Position numbers and translations under genes: made by a program
Shown here: piece by piece, positions 1 through 7,849 of the stretch
How the letters are laid out: each line of letters starts with the position of its first letter
Position numbering within the stretch: the first letter of the stretch is position 1
Assembly: GCA_002502245.1 (NCBI GenBank)
Contig: DAPW01000016.1
Coordinates: 1-64,000, forward strand
Length of the DNA stretch: 64,000 bases
Source of the DNA: Methanoregula sp. UBA154
GTDB taxonomy: Archaea; Halobacteriota; Methanomicrobia; Methanomicrobiales; Methanospirillaceae
Direction of reading: 5' to 3'
Notes under the pieces: model-generated
Told to the model about the DNA's origin: nothing
Databases searched by the model: none
Seen by the model: the letters and a program-made list of their open reading frames with translations, nothing else

Positions 1-137
1 GATTAGCATTTCTACAGAGCAGATATTTCTAAAAACGCAGACCTGCCCCGCCGTGCCCCGTGAGGGGCTTTGAGGCGGGGAGCACTCATATCAATGCCGG
101 GGGATTCATCGGTTTTCATTGTTGTGGTGTGAACGGG
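1..137. repeat. Dispersed repeat, family R2 copy a, with an R1 remnant
   Basis: Positions 43-92 match 15433-15482 almost base for base, and the similarity continues weakly to about 137 (15510 in the other copy). The core folds as a nested hairpin: CCCCGCC pairs with GGCGGGG and, inside it, GCCCC pairs with GGGGC. At 9-22 the stretch ATTTCTACAGAGCA is the reverse complement of the start of repeat family R1 (23218). No gene is seen in 1-173. Confidence 0.7.
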
Positions 138-173
138 CCGGTACATTTCTGGTCCTCCGAGGAAAAAAGAGGA

Positions 174-812
174 TTATGTCCTGCGCATGCCCGCAGCAAC
201 CAGCACAGCGGCGCCGATCGCGGCCAGAATGGTGGCAGGCCCAACCGGGGATTTTGTCGGGATACCGGACGCGGCCGGCGAGGCCGGAACGGAGGTGCCC
301 GGTATCTTCATGGATTCCTGCAGCACCTCCATCGATGCCGTCGTGGCGGTCGCGGTCATGACCGTTGACCCGGACTGCCGGTAACAGGCGCGGGGAACCA
401 CGCCCCCGCTCGTCTCATCCCGGCCGCAGAGCGCCGTACCGCACTGGACATACCCCTCTGCCCCCCACTTTGCCGCGGCAGCGCTCTGTACAAGGCACTC
501 GCACGGTGCCTCGCAGGTACCGGATACCGAAACCGTGCCCGCTGACTGCCGGAAACAGTAGTATTGCACGGTCGCAGTCGAACTCTGCCCGCAGATGGTC
601 TTGCTGCACCGCTCGTACCCGTCAGCACCCCACCTCATCGCGGCAGTGCTCTCGGCTATGCACTCGCACGGCGCTGTGCAGGGAGGCGGTGCATCCCCTG
701 CCGCCGTCTGCTGGGTTTCTGCAATTATTCCTATTGAGGCACTCACCGTGCCGCACATAAGCGCGATCATCCCGAGGATCACGAGGATCCTGACATACCG
801 GTTCCACATCAT
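174..812 (-). CDS. Membrane-anchored secreted protein with two six-cysteine modules
   Basis: 212 aa. Residues 1-26 form a signal peptide. Two tandem modules follow, at about 45-89 and 100-146. Each has six cysteines in the same frame: CxxPCEC, then WGA[DE]GY with a Cys three residues on, then a CG pair, then a final Cys followed by [FY]RQ. A Thr/Ser/Pro-rich stretch leads to a C-terminal hydrophobic helix ending in GMRRT, so the body probably sits outside the cell, held by the helix and stiffened by disulphides. The gene at 1156-1599 is a paralog with one module; signal peptide and tail are near identical. Start is one of two adjacent ATGs (812, 809). I do not recognise the family and assign no function. 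Confidence 0.75.
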   Translation of the reverse strand: MMWNRYVRILVILGMIALMCGTVSASIGIIAETQQTAAGDAPPPCTAPCECIAESTAAMRWGADGYERCSKTICGQSSTATVQYYCFRQSAGTVSVSGTCEAPCECLVQSAAAAKWGAEGYVQCGTALCGRDETSGGVVPRACYRQSGSTVMTATATTASMEVLQESMKIPGTSVPASPAASGIPTKSPVGPATILAAIGAAVLVAAGMRRT

Positions 813-910
813 TCCTGACCACCACTGTCTGACAATTCCGGGCAGGAGGCCCGTAATTCTCTCAAGGTGATAAGGGGGAACCGGGGATATAGGTTTTGTT
901 TATTTTTTTT

Positions 911-1005
911 GCTCTGAAGAGATCATTTTTTATCACGCAGGACCCTCTTGGGGGCTACGCCCCCGCCGCCAGGGCATCTTCCGGTTGCGCTGGTGCCGTA
1001 GTACC
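911..1005. repeat. Dispersed repeat, family R1 copy a
   Basis: Aligns with 23218-23304. Shared blocks in order are a T-run, GCTCTG(T/A)AGAAATCATTTT, a short hairpin (GGGGGC-TAC-GCCCCC here, CGGGGC-TTC-GCCCCG in the other copy), CGCCGC, GGTTGCG and GTAGTACC. It lies between the two Cys-rich paralogs. Apart from it, nothing is seen in 813-1155. Confidence 0.65.
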
Positions 1006-1155
1006 AGGACACAATCGCAGAGACATTTCCTGAACAGGTAATGCAGAGGCATCGCAATGCACCCCTGCCCCAACTGGCAGTGCTGGCGCACGAAGGGCAA
1101 TCATCTATTCTGAAATAGCTTTTCCTGCAGAGTATATTTTGAAAGAAAAAGGGGG

Positions 1156-1599
1156 TTATTTCCTCCGCATGCCCGTTGCAGCCAGCAGGACTGCACCGAT
1201 CGCGGCGACCAGGGTGGCAATCCCCACAGGGGATTGCTGCGTAACCCCGGCTGCGGCAGAAGTTGCTGGTATCGCCGTGCCCGAGAAAGGCGCCTGCACC
1301 GGTGCGGTTGTCGCTCCCGATGCCGTGCTCCAGGCCTGGTGGATACAGTGGTATTGCACCATCGCATCTGCGCTCTGCCCGCAGATGGTCTTGCTGCATA
1401 TCTCATACCCGTTCACACCCCATCTCTGCGTTGCAACACTCTCGGACATGCATTCGCATGGCGCTGTACAGGCAGGAGCTTCCACTCCAGACGTCTCATG
1501 AGTTTCAGCAATAATTCCCATTGAGGCACTCACCGTGCCGCACATGACTGCAATCATCCCGAGGATTACTACGATCCTGACATAACGATTTACCATCAT
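1156..1599 (-). CDS. Membrane-anchored secreted protein with one six-cysteine module
   Basis: 147 aa from the ATG pair at 1599/1596. A longer in-frame extension to 1827 exists but lacks a signal-peptide character and runs into the neighbouring promoter. The signal peptide is nearly identical to that of the 174-812 protein. One Cys module (about 44-88) has the same CxxPCEC, WGxxGY, CG and final-Cys spacing. The C-terminal helix ends in GMRRK. The stop of one paralog and the start of the other are separated by a dispersed repeat, so this is a tandem duplication with module loss or gain. A TGGTGATCAGA stretch just upstream of the ATG matches the archaeal ribosome binding site. Function unknown. 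Confidence 0.75.
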   Translation of the reverse strand: MMVNRYVRIVVILGMIAVMCGTVSASMGIIAETHETSGVEAPACTAPCECMSESVATQRWGVNGYEICSKTICGQSADAMVQYHCIHQAWSTASGATTAPVQAPFSGTAIPATSAAAGVTQQSPVGIATLVAAIGAVLLAATGMRRK

Positions 1600-1753
1600 T
1601 CTGATCACCACTGCCCGGCAGCTCCTGACAGGGAGGTCCGGGTTGTATGATGGAGAATAGAGTAAGCCGTTATTATATGTTTCTGTGGAGAGAATGCCTT
1701 GTGGTGTCCCTCTGCCCCCGCTCCGCAAGGAATTTTTATCCGGGCATGCCAGT

Positions 1754-2635
1754 ATGCACATGGAACCGGCCAGGGAAATACTGAAGAGCGTGCGGGTCAG
1801 AGGCCGTGAGGCGGAGTACCTTCTCACCCTCGAGCGCGAGGACTTCTCCGCGCTCTACCCCCGCATGGTACGGTTCGTCCTGACCGTCCGTGAAGGCGAC
1901 CGCATCCGGGCGGTCTTCCGGACCAACACGTTTGAGTATTCCCCGTTAAGCCCCCTCGCCGCCGGGACTGCGGCACAGGAGAAGGCTGCCGAATGGGAAC
2001 AGGACCTTACAGCGGACCCCTCGGCGATTTTCCGGAACTACCCGGCCGGACCTGCCCTGCGGCCGCAGGAACCGGCCGCCGACCTCGTCATCATCCAGGG
2101 GAGCCCCCGGCCGGACGGCAACTGCGGCATCCTTACCGGCTGGGCTGCGGAGGCGGCAGGGGATGCCGGCCGGACCTCGCGGGTCATCTACCCGCACGAC
2201 CTCGACATCCACCCCTGCATCGGGTGCTACCAGTGCTACAACACCGGCACCTGCGTGTTCGATGATGACATGCGGAGCATCATCGATGCGGTCCGCGGTG
2301 CCCGGCTCCTGATCGTCTGCTCCCCGGTGTATACCAACACGGTGCCGGCCGGGCTCAAGCTCGTCATCGACCGGATGCAGGCCTACCATGCGGAACGGAC
2401 GCTCTCCGGCGGCAGGAGCGGCCAGGCGGGGATCCTCTTCTCGGTTGCCGGCCGGAAGGGCGGGGACAACTTTACCTGCATCATAAAGGTGATCATCCCG
2501 TTTTTTTTAAACCTCGGGATCGAGCCGGCCGGGCAGATGCTCATCGACAGCGTGGATGCGGTCAGGGATATCCGCCTGCTCCCCGGCCGGAAGGAAGAGG
2601 TGAAAGGACTGGTGGCAGCCGCTCTCAGCAGGTAA
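1754..2635 (+). CDS. Iron-sulfur flavoprotein (NADPH-dependent FMN reductase fold) with N-terminal extension
   Basis: 293 aa. The C-terminal half has the flavodoxin-like phosphate loop GSPRPDGN (about 116-123) followed by CIGCYQC and a further Cys (155, 158, 161, 167), the CX2CX2CX5C pattern of archaeal iron-sulfur flavoproteins. These bind one FMN and one [4Fe-4S] cluster and pass electrons, often to reduce oxygen species or with ferredoxin as donor. About 110 N-terminal residues precede the flavodoxin part and are not recognised. Start chosen at ATG 1754: an AT-rich TATA-like stretch (about 1730-1738) lies 20 bases upstream and would be inside the gene if the in-frame ATG at 1685 were used. 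Transcribed divergently from the Cys-rich gene. Confidence 0.85.
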   Translation: MHMEPAREILKSVRVRGREAEYLLTLEREDFSALYPRMVRFVLTVREGDRIRAVFRTNTFEYSPLSPLAAGTAAQEKAAEWEQDLTADPSAIFRNYPAGPALRPQEPAADLVIIQGSPRPDGNCGILTGWAAEAAGDAGRTSRVIYPHDLDIHPCIGCYQCYNTGTCVFDDDMRSIIDAVRGARLLIVCSPVYTNTVPAGLKLVIDRMQAYHAERTLSGGRSGQAGILFSVAGRKGGDNFTCIIKVIIPFFLNLGIEPAGQMLIDSVDAVRDIRLLPGRKEEVKGLVAAALSR

Positions 2636-2686
2636 CCGGGTGGGAGCCGGTAGCGCACCTGACCGGATTTCACGCAATGTTTTTCA

Positions 2687-2722
2687 ATTAATATAATTTA
2701 TATAATATCATAAAAAAAAGAG
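2687..2722 (+). promoter_or_regulatory. TATA-rich promoter of the DUF4013 gene
   Basis: A 35-base stretch of almost only A and T, including TTTATATAATATC, ends about 20 bases before the ATG at 2740. The leader would be very short. Confidence 0.6.
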
Positions 2723-2739
2723 CATCCGGTGATTGTTGC

Positions 2740-3525
2740 ATGGATCAGGGAGAAATTCTTTCGGAATCAATAGCGTATACACGGGAAGCGTTCGAGGGAA
2801 AATGGGTCCGCTGGCTCATCTTTGTCATCCTGAGCCTACCCATGGCGCTCGTTTCCTTTGTGTTTGATCCGGAGAAGATTATAGACGGTGCGCAGATGCA
2901 CTGGGAACTGGTCCCCTGGGACCAGGTTGCCGTGCTCCTCTTCACCGCATTCATCTTCTCGTTCTTTACGGCAGGGTACGTGGTCCGGATTTACCGCGGG
3001 ATAACACCGGCCCCCGACTTCGATGACTGGGGGCAACTCTTTCTCGACGGGCTGAAAGTGACCATCGTCACGCTCCTCTGGTTGCTGCCGGTACTCATCG
3101 TTACCCTCGTTTTCTTCGGTGTTGCCATCGGGGTTGGAGTGTCAGGGGGTACTGATTCAACGGGGCTGATTGTAGGGCTGGTGCTGCTCGCCCTCCTCCT
3201 TGTGCTGATCGCCGGCCTGATCGTGGCGCTCTTCCTGCCCATGGGCGTGGTCCGTTTCGCCCGCACGGGGAGCATCAGTGAGGCGCTCCGGTTCTCAATG
3301 ATCGCAGAACTGATCGGGAAGATCGGCTGGGGGCGGTACATCATCGCGCTCATCATCCTCCTTGTGGCTATCATCATCTTCAGTATTATCACAACGGTCC
3401 TGTCGCTCATCCCCTATGTCGGGTGGGTCCTCGCGCTCGTCGTCACACCGCTGCTCACGGTTTTTACCGCCAGGTTCTACACCCTCATCTACGAACAGGG
3501 TGAACAGCAGCCGGTACCGGCCTGA
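2740..3525 (+). CDS. DUF4013 family integral membrane protein
   Basis: 261 aa with about five to six hydrophobic segments (about 22-44, 66-87, 107-135, 141-167, 196-245). The N-terminal pattern (short soluble start, EAFEGKWVRWL, then a helix) and the SGGTDSTGL loop are typical of the DUF4013 (PF13197) membrane family common in methanogens. Nothing catalytic is visible. Single-gene unit: strong promoter upstream, T-run terminator at 3541-3547. Confidence 0.8.
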   Translation: MDQGEILSESIAYTREAFEGKWVRWLIFVILSLPMALVSFVFDPEKIIDGAQMHWELVPWDQVAVLLFTAFIFSFFTAGYVVRIYRGITPAPDFDDWGQLFLDGLKVTIVTLLWLLPVLIVTLVFFGVAIGVGVSGGTDSTGLIVGLVLLALLLVLIAGLIVALFLPMGVVRFARTGSISEALRFSMIAELIGKIGWGRYIIALIILLVAIIIFSIITTVLSLIPYVGWVLALVVTPLLTVFTARFYTLIYEQGEQQPVPA

Positions 3526-3540
3526 GCGCTGCCGGCGTTC

Positions 3541-3547
3541 TTTTTTT
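3541..3547 (+). terminator. T-run terminator after the DUF4013 gene
   Basis: Seven T residues 15 bases past the stop codon, the usual archaeal intrinsic termination signal. Confidence 0.5.
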
Positions 3548-3645
3548 GCACCCACGCTCACCAGGCCGGATAACAATCGCCTGAACGTCCGCATGCCCGG
3601 AATGTCCGGTGGCAACCGGCTGAGATCAGGACTGTGATCCCTGCC

Positions 3646-3855
3646 TTACTGGTTCCGGGGCCTGATCTCAGAGGGCGGTGCCTCGAACTTTCCGGCAAGG
3701 TGCGACCCGTCGCAGAGCGGCTTGTTCTTTGAGAGGCCGCAGCGGCAGAGGTAGAACGGGGAAGCCAGCGTTTTTTCCTTCTCCCCGGCAGAAAGGGTGA
3801 CCGGTTCATCGGGATCCACCCGGTTCGGCCCGTTGGGTGTTGACGTGATCTTCAT
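3646..3855 (-). CDS. CDGSH iron-sulfur domain protein
   Basis: 69 aa. It contains CRCGLSKNKPLCDGSH (about residues 37-52), the CXCX9CDGXH-type motif that holds a [2Fe-2S] cluster through three Cys and one His. Such proteins are small electron carriers or cluster donors. Start chosen at ATG 3855, with AGGA about ten bases upstream; the in-frame ATG at 3942 would add a non-conserved tail. Faces the nfo gene divergently. Confidence 0.85.
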   Translation of the reverse strand: MKITSTPNGPNRVDPDEPVTLSAGEKEKTLASPFYLCRCGLSKNKPLCDGSHLAGKFEAPPSEIRPRNQ

Positions 3856-4006
3856 ATGAGTTCCTGCAGGTACTCCTGCATATCCCTGCTCTCCCGCAGG
3901 GATGATGAGCATTGCGGTGGGGGGATTGTGTGCGGGATCCAAAACCTCCTAATACCCCGCACACTGGATATGATCAGGAGATTCCAATGCAGGGTGGGAT
4001 GTAATC

Positions 4007-4846
4007 ATGGTGAAAGTCGGCGTGCACGTCTCGATTGCCGGTTCGCTCGACCTCGCGGTGGACCGGGCGCGGGACGCCGGGTGCGATGTCTTCCAGATCT
4101 TCTCCCGCAATCCCCGGGGGTGGGGATACAAGCCCCTCGCGGATGAGGATGCAGACCTGTTCCGGGCAAAGGTGAAGACCACCGGCATCATCCCGGTGGA
4201 CCACATGCCCTACCTGCCGAACCTTGCCTCGCCCAAACCGGAGATCTACGAGAAGTCGGTCGAGACCCTCACCGCCGAGCTCGACCGCTGTGGCCGGCTC
4301 GGTATCCCGTACCTCGTCACCCATCTCGGCCACCACCTCGGTGACGGGATAGCCGGCGGGAGGATGCGGGTCATCCGGGCGATCAGCACGGCGCTTGAGG
4401 GGGCTGACAACAAGGTGATGCTCCTCCTCGAGAACACCGCGGGCGAGAAGAACAGCGTGGGAAGCTCCTTTGAGCACATCCGGGCGATCCTGAACGAGCT
4501 CCCGTTCCCCGCCCGGACCGGGGTCTGCTTCGATACCTGCCATGCCTTTGCCGCCGGCTACGAGCTGCGGACGGCAGAGGGGCTCAAGGACACCCTTGCG
4601 CAGTTCGACGAGCAGGTCGGCCTCCGCCACCTCCGGCTCGTTCACCTCAATGATACGAAAGGCGACCGGGGAAGCGGCCTGGACCGGCACGAGCATATCG
4701 GCATGGGGTTCATCGGCGAGGACGGGTTCCGCCGGATCCTGCACCACACGGTTTTTGCATCCCTCCCGCTGGTCTGCGAGACGCCGGTCGATGAGCGGCG
4801 GGACGACCGGGGCAATATCGAAAAGGTGCGGGAACTGGCGGGGTAA
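4007..4846 (+). CDS. nfo: Endonuclease IV (AP endonuclease)
   Basis: 279 aa, full family length. A TIM-barrel enzyme that cuts the backbone 5' of abasic sites in base excision repair using three zinc ions. Visible signatures are GVHVSIAGSL at the start, the IPVDHMPYLPNLASP region, THLGHH (metal His), LLLENTAG (metal Glu), CFDTCHAFAAGY and VHLNDTKGDRGSGLDRHEHIG, which carry the remaining His/Asp/Glu ligands. It is a natural partner of the Ogg glycosylase at 39.7 kb. T-run at 4877-4883 probably terminates it. Confidence 0.95.
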   Translation: MVKVGVHVSIAGSLDLAVDRARDAGCDVFQIFSRNPRGWGYKPLADEDADLFRAKVKTTGIIPVDHMPYLPNLASPKPEIYEKSVETLTAELDRCGRLGIPYLVTHLGHHLGDGIAGGRMRVIRAISTALEGADNKVMLLLENTAGEKNSVGSSFEHIRAILNELPFPARTGVCFDTCHAFAAGYELRTAEGLKDTLAQFDEQVGLRHLRLVHLNDTKGDRGSGLDRHEHIGMGFIGEDGFRRILHHTVFASLPLVCETPVDERRDDRGNIEKVRELAG

Positions 4847-4876
4847 GGAGCTGCCGGGCACTTTAATAGAGATAGA

Positions 4877-4883
4877 TTTTTTT
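4877..4883 (+). terminator. T-run terminator after nfo
   Basis: Seven T residues 30 bases after the nfo stop. Confidence 0.45.
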
Positions 4884-4907
4884 CATCCCATACTGGTTGA
4901 GGAAAAA

Positions 4908-6212
4908 TTACCGGGATTTTTTCTTTACATGGTATACGAACCCGCCGGCACCCGCCAGTGCGATGACCACTGTCAGAGGATTAAGCGGCAGGGTACCCGT
5001 TCCGCCGGATGACTCCGGCACGAGAGCCAGCGAGTACTCGGCGGTCTTCCCGTCAGTGACCGTGACCGGAACGCTCATGTTCCGGTAACCCGCCTTCTCG
5101 AGCCGGAGGGTATGGGAGCCAGCGGCGAGGTTTGGGATGGTTGTCGGGCTCGCACCCCACGTCACGTCATCGATGAAAACCTCGGCGCCGGCCGGGCTCG
5201 TTGTCACGGAGAGCGTGCCGGTACCGGGGGCTGCCGGTGCTCCCTGCGGGGTTCCTGCCGCAGGGCTGATCTGCGGGGATGGCGTGGTGGCGGTGGCTGA
5301 CGGTGTTGAAAAGGACATGGATCCGGGGCTGGCAGACGCGGGTGCCGTGGTCTCCGTGGGGTTTCCGGTGAGTCGCCGTCCGAACGCGGTTACCGTGGGG
5401 GTCGTGGTCACTGCAGAATAATTGCTGAGGTGCAGATAACCGACCGCGGGATTTACCCGGATAACGGCACTTGGAACAGGGATTCCCCGAAGTCCTGGCG
5501 CAACACATGACTTCGTGACAGTCTGGGTTATGGTATAGGTCCCCGGTTCGGTATAGGTAAACACCGGGTTCCTGTCATGGCTGACTCCGTATTCCGGGTG
5601 GATATCAGCCCAAGATGAACCAGCCCAAGATGATGAAGCATCAAACCGGTATGTCCATGTCGTTACGCCGAGGGGAGCGTGCGTGGAGGTGTCGGTGAGA
5701 TGAACGGTCAGCGGTGCCATTCCCTCAGAGACATCGCGGGTAAAGGAAGGAGAGGGATATGTGCAATAGATATTCACATAAAACGCACGTTTTGCGGTGT
5801 ACTGGCTCCCACATAGGGTCGTGACACTCAACAGGGCTGAATAGTTCCCGGGGAATTTATAGGTGTGCACGGGATCCTTTTCAGTGCTGGTCGACCCGTC
5901 ACCAAAGTTCCAGTACCATGATGCAATCGTCTGGCCTTCCGCCGGCGCTTTTGTCAGGTCATGGAAATATACCGTGTACGGAGGCCCGTCAATCTGTTCA
6001 TCGGTAGTGTTGTTTCGTGTCAAACCCAACTCTGAAAAAGAGAATTTTAACAGGGCATAAGGGTTCTTCGGGGAGGTGTAGCACGACGAAGGTTTCACAG
6101 CCATGCTGGTTTCCTTTGCAAGAGTCGCAGCACTTATCGCAGGTACCACTACTGCACACACGAGGCCAGTGATCAGAACAGCGGTGAGGAAATATTTTCG
6201 GGATCGCTTCAT
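4908..6212 (-). CDS. Surface protein with two PKD domains and a PEGA domain
   Basis: 434 aa from ATG 6212, preceded by AAAGGAG at ideal spacing; an in-frame extension to 6365 is rejected for that reason. Order of parts: signal peptide (1-29); PKD domain with WYWNFGDGS and the HTYKFPGNYSALLSV strand (about 80-150); a second PKD domain (about 155-240, NPVFTYTEPGTYTIT); a Thr/Pro/Ser-rich linker; a PEGA domain (about 335-400, SPAGAEVFIDDV, AGSHTLRLEKAGY); a C-terminal membrane helix and KKKSR. PKD and PEGA domains are beta-sandwich modules of archaeal cell-surface proteins. Likely a cell-wall or adhesion component; no enzyme domain is seen. Confidence 0.85.
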   Translation of the reverse strand: MKRSRKYFLTAVLITGLVCAVVVPAISAATLAKETSMAVKPSSCYTSPKNPYALLKFSFSELGLTRNNTTDEQIDGPPYTVYFHDLTKAPAEGQTIASWYWNFGDGSTSTEKDPVHTYKFPGNYSALLSVTTLCGSQYTAKRAFYVNIYCTYPSPSFTRDVSEGMAPLTVHLTDTSTHAPLGVTTWTYRFDASSSWAGSSWADIHPEYGVSHDRNPVFTYTEPGTYTITQTVTKSCVAPGLRGIPVPSAVIRVNPAVGYLHLSNYSAVTTTPTVTAFGRRLTGNPTETTAPASASPGSMSFSTPSATATTPSPQISPAAGTPQGAPAAPGTGTLSVTTSPAGAEVFIDDVTWGASPTTIPNLAAGSHTLRLEKAGYRNMSVPVTVTDGKTAEYSLALVPESSGGTGTLPLNPLTVVIALAGAGGFVYHVKKKSR

Positions 6213-6470
6213 TGCAGGGTCTCCTTTAACGGAATCATTCAGTACACCCCGCGCCTGCAGACGGGTATGAGAGGATGGTGTACCAGGAAGGATGACGGAT
6301 GGGGGGTCGTACGGGGGATTCCTGCAGTGCGGGAAATTGCCTGTAGCAGTGAATACGCACGCCATGCCATAAATTTTATCGTGATTGTTGTTCCCGGTTC
6401 CGGTTCAGACATACCCGTGAGGAGGGTTAGGGGACCTTCATTGCCGGGTTTTAAAAAAATAAGGTGATTG

Positions 6471-6596
6471 ATGAACGAGATTTACGGGGGATGCCCTACC
6501 CCGCTGCTCTGCGCTGCACTTCCTCCTGCAGTTGTGCTCCTCCAAGGGTCCGGAGCGTACCTGATGTGGAAGCGGAAAAAAACCGGCGGGGACTAG
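6471..6596 (+). CDS. Small membrane peptide (41 aa)
   Basis: A 41-codon frame starting ATG 6471 and ending TAG 6596. The ATG is preceded by AAGGTGATTG, a near-perfect match to the archaeal ribosome binding site. The product has a hydrophobic middle (about residues 9-34) and ends in a basic tail WKRKKTGGD, as expected for a single-pass membrane peptide with an inside-positive C-terminus. No family is recognised. Confidence 0.4.
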   Translation: MNEIYGGCPTPLLCAALPPAVVLLQGSGAYLMWKRKKTGGD

Positions 6597-6734
6597 GAAA
6601 AGAATCCTTTTTTCCGGGAGGAACTGGCTGATAAAAAAGGACCGTCAGCGGCCGGAATACTCCTCAGACCAGCGTATGACCGGTGCACCAGATACTTTTT
6701 TTTAGATCATTCGCTGACCCTGCACTGTCAGATC

Positions 6735-7592
6735 ATGGTGCATTCCTTCTGCCCCCGCTGCGGTGCCGCCGTACCGGACACGGCCGGGTGTTTCTGTCCC
6801 TCCTGCAGAGGCCGGCTTCCGGAAACACCCGGACAGGACCAACCGGCCGTATTGCCAGCAGGTCACCGAAAGAGTATTCCGGCAATGGCAGCCTTCGCAG
6901 GTCTCTTCCTTCTCCTTATTCTCGCTGCCATTGCGGTACAATACATCGTCCTGCACCGTGTCCCGGTGCCCGGAGCAGCAGATGCCGGTATACTGGCGGC
7001 TCCCTCCTCACCCATACCGGAAATCTCCGGTACAACAGGAAACGTCACGTCGCCATATCCACTTCCGCTGGACCTGAGCAATACCAGTAACCGGAGTGCT
7101 CCGGAGGTCCCCGTCATCAACGCATCCTCGCTCGAAGCACGGGTCCACATGCTGGTCAACCAGGTGCGGGAGGAACACGGCCTCCCCGCACTGGGCATGG
7201 ATGCCGCACTCTCCTCGCTTGCCCGTGCCCACAGCAGGGACATGGCGGAGAACAGGTACTTCGGTCACGTGAACCTCGACGAGAGGGATGCCACTGCCCG
7301 CGGCGCAGCGGTGGGTTATTCATGCCACAAGGCCGCTGATCCGTACTACTCGCACGCCATTGCCGAGAACCTGTTCGCTACGGAGCGGTACCCCGAAGGC
7401 CTCGTCCGGGACGGAAGGGCGGTCGAATACCGATGGGTGAGTGAAGAAGCAATCGCAGAAGAGACCGTGGATGCGTGGATGAACAGCCCCGATCACCGGG
7501 TCAACATCCTCGATCCCGGCGTGGGACGGGAAGGGATCGGGGTCGCCATTGCTGAATACGATCTGGTCTTTGTCACGGAAGACCTCTGTTAA
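6735..7592 (+). CDS. Zinc-ribbon, membrane-anchored CAP (SCP/PR1) domain protein
   Basis: 285 aa. An N-terminal zinc ribbon (CPRCG at 6-10 and CPSC at 21-24) faces the cytoplasm. One membrane helix follows (about 50-72), then a low-complexity linker and a CAP domain (about 130-283) with VNQVREEHGLPALGMDAALSSLARAHSRDM, FGHVN, a SH-IAENL motif and WMNSPDHRVNIL. The His/Glu pairs of the CAP pocket are present. CAP domains are secreted and their role in archaea is unknown. The ribbon-helix-CAP order is a frequent methanogen arrangement. Confidence 0.85.
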   Translation: MVHSFCPRCGAAVPDTAGCFCPSCRGRLPETPGQDQPAVLPAGHRKSIPAMAAFAGLFLLLILAAIAVQYIVLHRVPVPGAADAGILAAPSSPIPEISGTTGNVTSPYPLPLDLSNTSNRSAPEVPVINASSLEARVHMLVNQVREEHGLPALGMDAALSSLARAHSRDMAENRYFGHVNLDERDATARGAAVGYSCHKAADPYYSHAIAENLFATERYPEGLVRDGRAVEYRWVSEEAIAEETVDAWMNSPDHRVNILDPGVGREGIGVAIAEYDLVFVTEDLC

Positions 7593-7628
7593 CCGCCTGA
7601 GGTAGCCTTAGGATGTTGGCAGAGAACG

Positions 7629-7829
7629 TCAGCGGGTCACGTACTGGTGATCACTGACGGTGACCGGCTGCTCGTAATACTCCGGGGTATACTCCCGCAC
7701 TTCCACCGTGCCAACAGCGTTCTCGATATTCCTTGTCATCGCAAGGCAGCCCTCACCATGCACGCCGCGGACGGCGACCTGTACTCTTCCCTGCTTATCA
7801 ATCGTTATCTCAAGTTCCTGCATATCCAT
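7629..7829 (-). CDS. DUF2997 family protein
   Basis: 66 aa. Starts MDMQELEITIDKQGRVQVAV and continues with GVHGEGCLAMTRNIENAVG, matching the small DUF2997 family found beside DUF1257 (Ycf35) genes. Start at ATG 7829, eight bases after GGAG; a second ATG at 7835 is too close to that site. Last gene of the six-gene minus-strand locus, 20 bases after the Hsp70-like gene. The central conserved Cys-containing segment (GEGC) may bind a partner or ligand. Function unknown. Confidence 0.8.
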   Translation of the reverse strand: MDMQELEITIDKQGRVQVAVRGVHGEGCLAMTRNIENAVGTVEVREYTPEYYEQPVTVSDHQYVTR

Positions 7830-7849
7830 GGTCATTTCTCCTGTGTCTT

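Noticed and set aside
1600..1827. Upstream in-frame extension of the second Cys-rich protein
   Set aside because: Removes the signal peptide from the N-terminus; the ATG pair at 1599 matches its paralog.
3974..4861. 295-codon minus-strand frame opposite nfo
   Set aside because: Covers the whole nfo gene in antisense and shows no family.
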